Source: an uncultured Planctomycetota bacterium (GTDB lineage: Bacteria > Planctomycetota > Planctomycetia > Pirellulales > Thermoguttaceae). From it: a DNA stretch of 5,485 bases. Every line of letters starts with the position of its first letter. The stretch's first letter is position 1. Positions 1 to 5,485 of this stretch are shown piece after piece. A program made the translations under genes and the position numbers. The notes under the pieces are model-generated. The model was not told the DNA's origin. It saw nothing but the letters and a program-made list of their open reading frames with translations, and ran no database searches. Where the stretch lies: the NCBI GenBank assembly GCA_902797455.1, contig CADBTE010000326.1, positions 1-5,485 on the forward strand, given 5' to 3'.

Positions 1-36
1 CTCTCGGCGGCGCGCCGAATGAAAACAACACCAGCC

Positions 37-66
37 GCCTTATCCGCTTATTCCGCTTGATAAGGC
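37..66. repeat. 8+8 bp inverted repeat upstream of the Tricorn-like gene
   Basis: GCCTTATC at 37-44 is the exact reverse complement of GATAAGGC at 59-66, separated by 14 bases. Inside it, TCCGCTTAT (43-51) is followed by TCCGCTTGA (52-60), a short imperfect direct repeat. The right arm ends 26 bases before the start codon at 93, so it could be an operator, or a hairpin in the leader or at the 3' end of an unseen upstream gene. No T-run follows on the + strand, so a classical rho-independent terminator is not supported. The symmetry is seen directly; any function is inference. Confidence 0.4.
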
Positions 67-80
67 CCCCCTAAAAGAAC

Positions 81-85
81 GGAAG
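81..85 (+). promoter_or_regulatory. Probable ribosome binding site for the Tricorn-like gene
   Basis: GGAAG lies 7 bases before the ATG at 93, in a purine-rich stretch. A second in-frame ATG at 99 (Met3) would be 13 bases away, so spacing favours the first ATG. The match to the Shine-Dalgarno core is only partial. Confidence 0.5.
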
Positions 86-92
86 AAAAACC

Positions 93-3000
93 ATGCGTAT
101 GTCACCCAAGTCTCCGCTCACCCCCCCGGCCGCGGCGCTGATAACCCTGCTCGCCTTCCTGGCGCTGGCCCCGGGCGCTCAAGCCGACGATTTCACCTGC
201 ACCAAACTGCTGCGCTACCCCGATATCTCCTCCGACGCGGTCGTCTTCGTCTACGCCGGCGACCTGTGGCGCGCCCCGCTGGCCGGCGGCCAGGCGATCC
301 GCCTCACCGCCCACGAGGGGCTGGAGCTCTTCCCGAAATTCTCCCCCGACGGAAAGTGGATCGCCTTTACCGGCCAGTACGACGGCGATGAACAGGTCTA
401 CGTCATCCCCGCCGAAGGAGGCGTCCCCAAGCAATTAACCTATTACCCCAACCCCCAGCCGAGCGCCCCGCGCCGCGGCTACGACGCCCAGGTCATGGGC
501 TGGACCGCCGACGGCCGACAGATCCTGTTCCGCAGCGGACGCGGCGGCAACGGGGTCGATTCCCTCACCGCCCTGTATACCGTCTCGATCGACGGCGGCC
601 TCCCGGAAAAACTCCCCATGCCGAGCGCCGGGGCCGGCGATATCGCCGCCGACGGCCAGCGGGTCGTCTACTCCCCGCTGTTCCGCGACTTCCGCCACTG
701 GAAACGCTACTCCGGCGGCTGGGCGCAGTACCTGCTCGTCTACGACTTCCAAAGCAAAACCTATACCCGCGTTCCGACCACCGAACGTACCGACCGCGAT
801 CCGATGTGGGTCGGGTCGGAGGTGTACTTCCTCTCCGACCGCGACGGTACCCTGAACCTCTACCGCTTCGCCGGCCAGGATGTCCAGCAGTGCACCCGCC
901 ACAACGATTGGGACCTGCGCTGGGCCTCCAGCGACGGCCGCTCGCAGATCGTCTATGAAATGGGCGGGGAACTGTACCGCTACGATACCGCCACCGGCCA
1001 GGAAAGCCGCATCCCGATCCACGTGCCGCACGACGGCCTGGCGGCCCGGCCCGAGCGGATCAACGCCGCCGACTTTATCGAGTCGTTCGAGCTGGCCCCC
1101 GGCGGTAAGCGCATGATCTTTACCGCGCGCGGAGACCTGTTCACCGTCCCGGCCGAAAAAGGTAATACCCGCAATCTCACCCGCACCAGCGGCGTACACG
1201 AGCGCGGCGGCGTCTGGTCGAAGGACGGCCGCCGGATCGCGATGATCTCGGACAGTACCGGCGAGGATCAGGTCTGGCTGGCCGACCCGCTCGGGAAAAC
1301 CCCGGCGCGGCAGATCTCCGACTCGATGACCTCAATGCTCCATAACCTGACGTGGTCCCCCAAAGGAAACGCCGTGAGTTTCCACGACGCCGATAACCGG
1401 CTGTGGATCCTCACCGAGCCGGAAAACGGCGCGGGCATGTGGAAGCCGACTGAGGTAGTCCGCGACCCGAACGGCGGGGATTTAAACGTCAGCTGGGCGC
1501 CGGACGGCAGCCGCCTGGCGTATACCATGGAAGGTGAAAACTACTATCGAACGGTCTGGATCTACGACCTGGCGACCGGCGAACATCACCGGGTGACCGA
1601 TCCGATGTTCGATTTCCGCTCCCCGGCGTGGGATCTTAACGGCGATTGGCTCTATATGATCGGCCAGTGCGAGTTCTATCCGCAGATCAGTACGATCGAA
1701 TGGAACTTCGCCGCCAACCGTATGGACGGGCTGTTCGCCGTGGCGCTGCGCAAAGATGTCGAAAACCGGTTCGGGCCGGAAAGCGACGAGGCCGATACCG
1801 AGGACGAAAAGGACGAGGAGAAAGCCGAGGATCAAAAGCCCGAGGACGATAAAGCCAAAGACGATAAGGCCAAAGAGGACGACGCGAAAAAGTTCGCCGT
1901 CGATTACGACGGGATCGAAGGACGGATCGTTCGTCTGCCGATGACCAGCGAGAACTACGAGGGGCTGCTGGCCGCCGACGGGTTCCTCTACTGCTTCCAG
2001 GCGGGCGCGAACTTCTACGGCCGCGACAGCTACGCCAAGACGAAACTGACCGCGTTCAATCTGGAGAAGAAAAAGTCGTCGGTCTTCGCCGAGGATGTGA
2101 CCTCCTATACGATCTCCCCCGACGGGAAGTCGATCGGCTATAAGAGCGGGGAATCGTACCGCGTCGCGGCGGTCGGCGAAAAGGCGTCGGACGACGATAA
2201 ACAGATCTCCACCGGCGATATGACGATGGACCGCGACCCCGGCGAGGAGTGGAACGAGATCTTCAATGAGGTCTGGCGCCGGTACCGCGATTACTTCTAC
2301 GTCAAAAATATGCACGGCTACGACTGGAATAAAATCGGCGCGCAGTACCGCTCGCTTCTGCCGTACGTGGCGCACCGAAGCGACCTGACCTATGTTCTGA
2401 CCGAGATGATCTCGGAGCTGTCGTCGGGGCATACCTACGTCGATAACGGCGACTACGTCGTTCCGAAGCGGCTCAAGTCGGGGCTGGCCGGGGCCGAGTT
2501 CGCGCTGGACCGCGCCGTCGGAAGATATAAAATCGCGAAGATCTACCCCGGGCAGAACAGCGAGGAGAAATACCGCTCCCCCCTGACCGAGGTCGGGGTC
2601 GACGTGAAGGTCGGCGACTACGTTCTGGCGATCGACGGGGAGGAGCTGCTCGGCGGCGATAACCCCTACCGCCTGCTGCGCGGCAAGGCGAAGCGGACGG
2701 TTACCTGGCGGGTCGCCTCTAAGAGCGACGGAAGCGACGCCCGGGAAATCACCTATCGGCCTATCGAAAACGAGGCGAATCTCCGGTACCTTGATTTTAC
2801 CCTGCGCGCGGCCAAACGGGTCGAGGAGGCCACCGGCGGCCGGGCGGGGTATCTGCATATCCCCGATATGGGGGCCAACGGCGGGTACGAGTTCCTCAAG
2901 TGGTACTATCCGCAGCTGCGCAAAGAGGGGCTGATCATCGACGACCGCAACAACGGCGGGGGGAATATCTCCTCGTGGATCCTGGCGCGGCTGAATCAGC

Positions 3001-3467
3001 GCATGCTCGGGACCCGGTTCGGCTCGATGCGCGATACCCCCACCACCTACCCGTCGTTCGCCTGCAACGCCCACCTGGTCTGCCTGATCAACGAAACCTC
3101 GGCCAGCGACGGCGATATCTTCCCCTACTACTTCCGCGAGAATAAACTCGGGCCGATCATCGGCAAGCGGTCGTGGGGCGGGGTCGTCGGAATCACCAGC
3201 TTGGGCCCGCTGACCGACGGCGGAACCGTTTACGTTCCGCTCAGCGCGACGAACGACAAGACCGGCCAGTACGTGATCGAGGGGCATGGGGTCGATCCCG
3301 ATATCGAGGTTTGGCAAAATCCGCTCGATCAGGCCGCGGGGATCGACGACCAGCTGGAGCGGGGGATCATCGAGATCATGAAGAAGATCGAGGCCGAGCC
3401 GCGCACCCTGCCGAAGCGCCCCGCCGATCCGGTGAAGTCGCAGGACAAGCCGGCCCTGGCGCCGTGA
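93..3467 (+). CDS. Exported Tricorn-type protease (S41-like serine peptidase with beta-propellers and PDZ)
   Basis: This 1124-residue protein has the whole Tricorn architecture. Residues 1-31 form a Sec signal peptide: basic start, hydrophobic core and an AQA cleavage site before DDF. A first beta-propeller spans about 35-320 and a second about 330-700; TolB/WD-like strands such as SPDGK recur (84-88, 675-678) and PDG occurs at 470-472. A C1 helical domain begins near 718. A PDZ domain lies at about 798-885 and the S41-like core at about 890-1085. Likely catalytic residues are His780 (in SSGHTYV), the nucleophile Ser1005 followed by Asp1006 (in SASDGDIF) and Glu1063 (in IEGHGVDPDIEV). A DDRNNGGGN motif (950-958) precedes the nucleophile. 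Family knowledge: Thermoplasma Tricorn (about 1070 residues) degrades peptides made by the proteasome in the cytosol. This copy should act outside the cytoplasmic membrane on oligopeptides, which is inference. A charged Asp/Glu/Lys linker (564-600) interrupts the second propeller. Residue assignments come from motif recognition, not alignment. Confidence 0.95.
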   Translation: MRMSPKSPLTPPAAALITLLAFLALAPGAQADDFTCTKLLRYPDISSDAVVFVYAGDLWRAPLAGGQAIRLTAHEGLELFPKFSPDGKWIAFTGQYDGDEQVYVIPAEGGVPKQLTYYPNPQPSAPRRGYDAQVMGWTADGRQILFRSGRGGNGVDSLTALYTVSIDGGLPEKLPMPSAGAGDIAADGQRVVYSPLFRDFRHWKRYSGGWAQYLLVYDFQSKTYTRVPTTERTDRDPMWVGSEVYFLSDRDGTLNLYRFAGQDVQQCTRHNDWDLRWASSDGRSQIVYEMGGELYRYDTATGQESRIPIHVPHDGLAARPERINAADFIESFELAPGGKRMIFTARGDLFTVPAEKGNTRNLTRTSGVHERGGVWSKDGRRIAMISDSTGEDQVWLADPLGKTPARQISDSMTSMLHNLTWSPKGNAVSFHDADNRLWILTEPENGAGMWKPTEVVRDPNGGDLNVSWAPDGSRLAYTMEGENYYRTVWIYDLATGEHHRVTDPMFDFRSPAWDLNGDWLYMIGQCEFYPQISTIEWNFAANRMDGLFAVALRKDVENRFGPESDEADTEDEKDEEKAEDQKPEDDKAKDDKAKEDDAKKFAVDYDGIEGRIVRLPMTSENYEGLLAADGFLYCFQAGANFYGRDSYAKTKLTAFNLEKKKSSVFAEDVTSYTISPDGKSIGYKSGESYRVAAVGEKASDDDKQISTGDMTMDRDPGEEWNEIFNEVWRRYRDYFYVKNMHGYDWNKIGAQYRSLLPYVAHRSDLTYVLTEMISELSSGHTYVDNGDYVVPKRLKSGLAGAEFALDRAVGRYKIAKIYPGQNSEEKYRSPLTEVGVDVKVGDYVLAIDGEELLGGDNPYRLLRGKAKRTVTWRVASKSDGSDAREITYRPIENEANLRYLDFTLRAAKRVEEATGGRAGYLHIPDMGANGGYEFLKWYYPQLRKEGLIIDDRNNGGGNISSWILARLNQRMLGTRFGSMRDTPTTYPSFACNAHLVCLINETSASDGDIFPYYFRENKLGPIIGKRSWGGVVGITSLGPLTDGGTVYVPLSATNDKTGQYVIEGHGVDPDIEVWQNPLDQAAGIDDQLERGIIEIMKKIEAEPRTLPKRPADPVKSQDKPALAP
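1845..1889 (+). repeat. Short coding tandem repeat (DDKAK units) in the charged linker of the Tricorn-like protein
   Basis: Two 15-base units at 1845-1859 and 1860-1874 differ by one synonymous base and each encode DDKAK. A degenerate third copy, DDAKK, follows at 1878-1892 after one Glu codon. They sit in the low-complexity charged stretch covering residues 564-600. The pattern suggests growth by slippage or short duplication in a surface loop of the second propeller. It keeps the reading frame, and the conserved-looking strand DYDGIEGRIVRLP resumes right after, so the gene is not broken. Confidence 0.7.
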
Positions 3468-3504
3468 TCGTTTTTGTTTTACCGGCCCTCTTAAGCGAGA
3501 CGCT

Positions 3505-4164
3505 ATGGCACTGCATATCAAAACCTTTGTGAACTCCGATTTCAGCGAGAACATCTTCGTCCTTTGGCGCGACGACGCGCCGAAACACGGCGCGGGGCTG
3601 ACCCCCTGCGTGGTGGTCGATCCGGGGCTGGAACCCCAAGAGGCGATTCGGTTTATTCAGGATCACTCGCTCCTGCCCGAGGCGCTTTTGATCACCCATG
3701 GGCACTGCGACCATATCGCCGGGGTCGACGCTTTTGTCCGGATCTGGCCGGCGGCCGATATTTTAATCGGCGCCGGCGATCGAGCGAAACTGTCCGACCC
3801 GGAGGGGAATCTCTCGGCCTACTTCGGGGTTCCGATCACCGTTCACGACGCCACCGCGGTACTGTCCGACGGCGAGACGTTCACCCGCGCCGGACTGTCG
3901 CTGCGGGCGGTCGAGATCCCCGGACACAGCCAAGGGCATATGGTCTACGAGCTGCTCGATACCGAGCCGGCGGCGGTCTTCGTCGGCGATGTGATCTTCG
4001 CCGGAAGCATCGGCCGAACCGATTTCCCCGGCGGGAGTACCCGTCAGCTGCTCGACGGAATCCGCAAACGTATTTTGACCCTCCCCGACGATACGATCCT
4101 CTATACCGGCCACGGGCCGTCGACGACCCCGGGGGAAGAGAAGGTTCGGAATATGTGGCTGTAA
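3505..4164 (+). CDS. Metallo-beta-lactamase-fold hydrolase, glyoxalase II/YcbL-like
   Basis: This 219-residue protein has no signal peptide and is probably a cytoplasmic, two-metal hydrolase. The metal-ligand set of the glyoxalase II branch is complete: THGHCDH with His65, His67, Asp69 and His70, then His141 (in GHSQGH), Asp162 (in GDVIF) and His203 (in TGHGP). The GRTDFPGG stretch and the ending after TGHGPSTTPGEEK match my recollection of the E. coli YcbL type (about 215 residues), which is shorter than classical GloB because it lacks the C-terminal substrate-binding helical domain. Family knowledge: such enzymes hydrolyse thioesters such as S-lactoylglutathione, but many members have unknown substrates, so the substrate here is open. 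The gene starts 37 bases after the protease stop codon, suggesting a shared transcript. The ribosome binding site is weak (GAGA at 3497-3500, 4 bases before ATG), consistent with a downstream operon gene. The start is chosen because the first beta-strand (ALHIKTFVNSDFSENIF) follows it directly. Confidence 0.93.
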   Translation: MALHIKTFVNSDFSENIFVLWRDDAPKHGAGLTPCVVVDPGLEPQEAIRFIQDHSLLPEALLITHGHCDHIAGVDAFVRIWPAADILIGAGDRAKLSDPEGNLSAYFGVPITVHDATAVLSDGETFTRAGLSLRAVEIPGHSQGHMVYELLDTEPAAVFVGDVIFAGSIGRTDFPGGSTRQLLDGIRKRILTLPDDTILYTGHGPSTTPGEEKVRNMWL

Positions 4165-4215
4165 AGCGCAGGGGTATCAGGTATTAAGCGTATTTGGGCC
4201 TTTAAGTATATTTTT

Positions 4216-4239
4216 GGTCTTCGGATCAAAGCCGTTTTT
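4216..4239 (+). terminator. Weak candidate rho-independent terminator after the hydrolase gene
   Basis: GGTCTT (4216-4221) can pair with AAAGCC (4228-4233) around a six-base loop, with one G-T wobble and one mismatch, followed by TTTTT at 4235-4239. It lies between the hydrolase stop and the aldolase start, where a transcript boundary would make sense. The stem is short and imperfect, so this is tentative. The same 107-base gap is AT-richer than its surroundings and holds an imperfect direct repeat (ATTAAGCGTATTTGG at 4183-4197 and TTTAAGTATATTTTTGG at 4201-4217). It could equally contain a promoter for the next gene, with TATATT at 4207-4212 resembling a -10 box, but I see no convincing -35 partner. 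Confidence 0.22.
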
Positions 4240-4252
4240 ATCTCACCGCCTC

Positions 4253-4260
4253 AGGAAAGG
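4253..4260 (+). promoter_or_regulatory. Ribosome binding site for the aldolase gene
   Basis: AGGAAAGG ends 11 bases before the ATG at 4272. It is the most purine-rich Shine-Dalgarno-like stretch in the window and the only plausible one upstream of this start. It is stronger than the site before the preceding gene, as expected if translation of this gene starts independently. Confidence 0.6.
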
Positions 4261-4271
4261 ATATCACCGCT

Positions 4272-5273
4272 ATGAATCGACGTCATTTCTTCCAGCAAAC
4301 CGCCGCGGCCGGTCTGTTCGCCGCCCTGGCCGCCAAAAGCGGCTCGTCCGTTAAAGCCGGCGCCGACGCCAAAAAGCCGCTGCTCCACGGACTGATCAGC
4401 GCCGTCTTTACCCCGTTTAAGCCGGACGGAACCCCCAATGTCGATATCGTCCCCAAGTACGTCGATTACCTCGTCGATTCCGGGATCAACGGCATCTATA
4501 TCTGCGGTTCCACCGGTGAGGGGCCGAGCTTGAGCGTCGCCGAGCGCAAAGCCCTCGCCGAGGCGTTCGTCGGCGCCGCGAAAGGCCGGATCACCGGCGT
4601 GGTCCAGGTCGGCGCCAACGCCGAGAGCGACTGCCAGGAACTGGCCGCCCACGCCGAGGCGCTCGGCGCCGACGCGATCAGCGCCAACGCCCCGAGTTAC
4701 TTCAAGATTCGGGACACCCAGACGATGGCCAGCTGGCTGATCGATATCGCCTCGGCCGCGCCGAATACCCCGATCTACTACTACCATATTCCGTCGCTGA
4801 CCGGCGTCGATATCGATATGGGGGTTCTTCTGGCCGAAATGGAGAAGAACTGCCCGACCTTCCGCGGCGTGAAATTCTCGGACACCATCGGCCACCGCTT
4901 CCTGGAGATCACCCAGTACGGCGGCGGCAAATACGAGGCGCTGTGGGGCTGCGACGAGTCGCTCATGACCGGGTTCGCCCTGGGCGGCTGCGGCGGGATC
5001 GGAAGCACCTACGCCCTGTCGCCGAAAGTCTATCACCAGCTGCTCGAGGCGATCGACGCCGGCGACTGGGCCGAGGCGCGCAAGGTTCAGCTGAAGATCT
5101 GGAAATTCGTCCAGGTGCTGTTCAAGCACAAGATCAACTCGGCCAGCCGGCTGATTATGGAACGGGCCCTCGGCGAGAAGTTCGGCCGCAGCCGGCTGCC
5201 GCTGTACGCCGACGCCTCGGATATCGACCAAGCGGCGTTCGACGCCGATATCGCGGCGCTTCAGCTGCCGTAA
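4272..5273 (+). CDS. Tat-exported aldolase of the DHDPS/N-acetylneuraminate lyase family, likely NAL-like
   Basis: This 333-residue protein has a twin-arginine leader (MNRRHFFQQ, then an Ala-rich hydrophobic stretch to about residue 21, with possible cleavage near 29-33) followed by a complete (beta/alpha)8 class I aldolase. Visible active-site elements are GSTGE (79-83), catalytic Tyr171 in YYYHIPSLTG, Schiff-base Lys201 in GVKFSDT, and GCDE (226-229) and GSTY (244-247). The last two correspond to positions that bind the sugar tail in N-acetylneuraminate lyases (Asp/Glu of GxDE and the Ser of GSTY in E. coli NanA). YYYHIP, KFSDT and the C-terminal RLPL recall animal N-acetylneuraminate lyase more than lysine-pathway DapA. 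The reaction would be cleavage of N-acetylneuraminate to N-acetylmannosamine and pyruvate, but another 2-keto sugar acid is possible. The leader implies a periplasmic location, unusual for this family at large. Family membership is very secure; substrate is moderately supported. Confidence 0.95.
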   Translation: MNRRHFFQQTAAAGLFAALAAKSGSSVKAGADAKKPLLHGLISAVFTPFKPDGTPNVDIVPKYVDYLVDSGINGIYICGSTGEGPSLSVAERKALAEAFVGAAKGRITGVVQVGANAESDCQELAAHAEALGADAISANAPSYFKIRDTQTMASWLIDIASAAPNTPIYYYHIPSLTGVDIDMGVLLAEMEKNCPTFRGVKFSDTIGHRFLEITQYGGGKYEALWGCDESLMTGFALGGCGGIGSTYALSPKVYHQLLEAIDAGDWAEARKVQLKIWKFVQVLFKHKINSASRLIMERALGEKFGRSRLPLYADASDIDQAAFDADIAALQLP

Positions 5274-5315
5274 AATACGGTTCGACACGTTCACCCGCGC
5301 GCCGCTTTCACCGTC

Positions 5316-5320
5316 AGGGA
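5316..5320 (+). promoter_or_regulatory. Ribosome binding site for the partial Tat-leader gene
   Basis: AGGGA lies 7 bases before the ATG at 5328, good spacing for a Shine-Dalgarno site. It supports this start for a gene that runs off the window. The context CAGGGATACCTCTATGAACCGACGT resembles that of the preceding gene (GGATATCACCGCTATGAATCGACGT), as if the two genes share a leader design. Confidence 0.6.
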
Positions 5321-5327
5321 TACCTCT

Positions 5328-5485
5328 ATGAACCGACGTGAATTTCTCACCCGCTCGGCCGCCGTGTGCTCGGCCGGCTGGCTTTCCCGGTATTTCCCCC
5401 TTCGGGCCGAGGAAGACCTCCCCGCGCTCAAGATTACGGAGCTGACGATTCCGCTGCCGATCGAGCGGGAGTTCTCGGCGCTGCA
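5328..5485 (+). CDS. Partial Tat-exported protein, possibly an enolase-superfamily (mandelate racemase-like) enzyme
   Basis: Only the first 52 codons are present; the frame is open to the right edge. The protein begins MNRREFLTRSAAV, a textbook twin-arginine motif (RREFL), followed by a short hydrophobic region and a probable cleavage near residue 27 (after LRA, before EED). The mature start, LPALKITELTIPLPI, resembles the first strand of mandelate racemase/muconate lactonizing enzymes, which often open with a KIT-x-(hydrophobic) strand and a Pro-Leu stretch. This is a weak, short similarity; the catalytic residues lie outside the window. It follows the aldolase gene by 54 bases in the same direction, so co-transcription is likely. 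A sugar-acid dehydratase or racemase next to a keto-acid aldolase would make a sensible pathway. Other Tat-exported oxidoreductases or hydrolases remain possible. Confidence 0.8.
   Translation, partial: MNRREFLTRSAAVCSAGWLSRYFPLRAEEDLPALKITELTIPLPIEREFSAL

Noticed and set aside
1..63. Possible tail of an upstream gene ending in tandem TGA TAA at 58-63
   Set aside because: About 19 codons are open from the left edge, but another frame is also open to a TAA at 72-74, and the stretch is less GC-rich than the genes. No residues identify a protein, so no coding call is made.
435..1199. 254-residue open frame on the minus strand inside the protease gene
   Set aside because: Rich in Gly, Ala and Val with no motif and fully antisense to the first propeller; treated as a shadow.
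1782..1892. Charged linker as a foreign insertion or a frameshifted segment
   Set aside because: The frame is kept, propeller strands resume immediately after it, and exported Tricorn-like proteins are known to carry variable charged loops at about this place.
1482..3554. 690-residue open frame on the minus strand opposite the protease gene
   Set aside because: It lacks recognisable domains, its composition is what the antisense of a high-GC gene with C/G-ending codons gives, and the opposite strand encodes a complete protease with intact motifs.
3564..4187. 207-residue open frame on the + strand overlapping the hydrolase gene in another frame
   Set aside because: Extremely Arg-rich, as expected from an out-of-frame reading of GC-rich DNA, while the hydrolase frame carries all the metal ligands.
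4165..4271. Small RNA or riboswitch in the AT-richer gap
   Set aside because: Only a weak hairpin and an imperfect direct repeat are visible; there is no recognisable aptamer motif and little room for one.
4251..5294. 347-residue open frame on the minus strand opposite the aldolase gene
   Set aside because: It mirrors the full span of a convincing aldolase gene and shows no family motif; it arises from third-position GC bias.

Overview
The window is high-GC bacterial DNA (roughly 60% GC or more by eye). It carries four genes, all on the + strand and closely spaced: three complete and one cut by the right edge. The organism cannot be named from this alone. Two consecutive enzymes that are normally cytoplasmic or of metabolic type both start with a twin-arginine MNRRxF leader, and a Sec-exported Tricorn-type protease lies nearby. 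That style is common in Planctomycetota and related PVC lineages, so such a bacterium is my best but low-certainty inference.

Layout. Positions 1-92 are a non-coding leader, or the tail of an unseen upstream gene plus a leader, with an 8+8 bp inverted repeat. Positions 93-3467 encode a full-length exported Tricorn-like protease: signal peptide, two beta-propellers, PDZ domain and S41-type catalytic core with a recognisable Ser/His/Glu set. After a 37-bp gap, 3505-4164 encode a complete metallo-beta-lactamase-fold hydrolase of the glyoxalase II/YcbL kind. These two probably share a transcript. A 107-bp AT-richer gap (4165-4271) with a weak terminator-like hairpin separates them from a second pair. 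The first of that pair, at 4272-5273, is a Tat-leader aldolase of the dihydrodipicolinate synthase/N-acetylneuraminate lyase family; its motifs resemble the animal N-acetylneuraminate lyase type most closely. The second starts at 5328 and runs off the window; it has another Tat leader and possibly an enolase-superfamily N-terminus.

Working together. The second pair looks like an exported sugar-acid (possibly sialic acid) catabolic unit. The protease could handle extracytoplasmic peptide turnover; no direct functional link to the aldolase is visible in the sequence. I found no mobile element, CRISPR array, tRNA, rRNA or clear novel defence-type system. The less ordinary signals are the export of a lyase with an intact sialic-acid-binding motif set, a strong codon-junction rule that enriches GATATC, and a 5'-to-3' shift from C-ending to G-ending codons inside the long protease gene.
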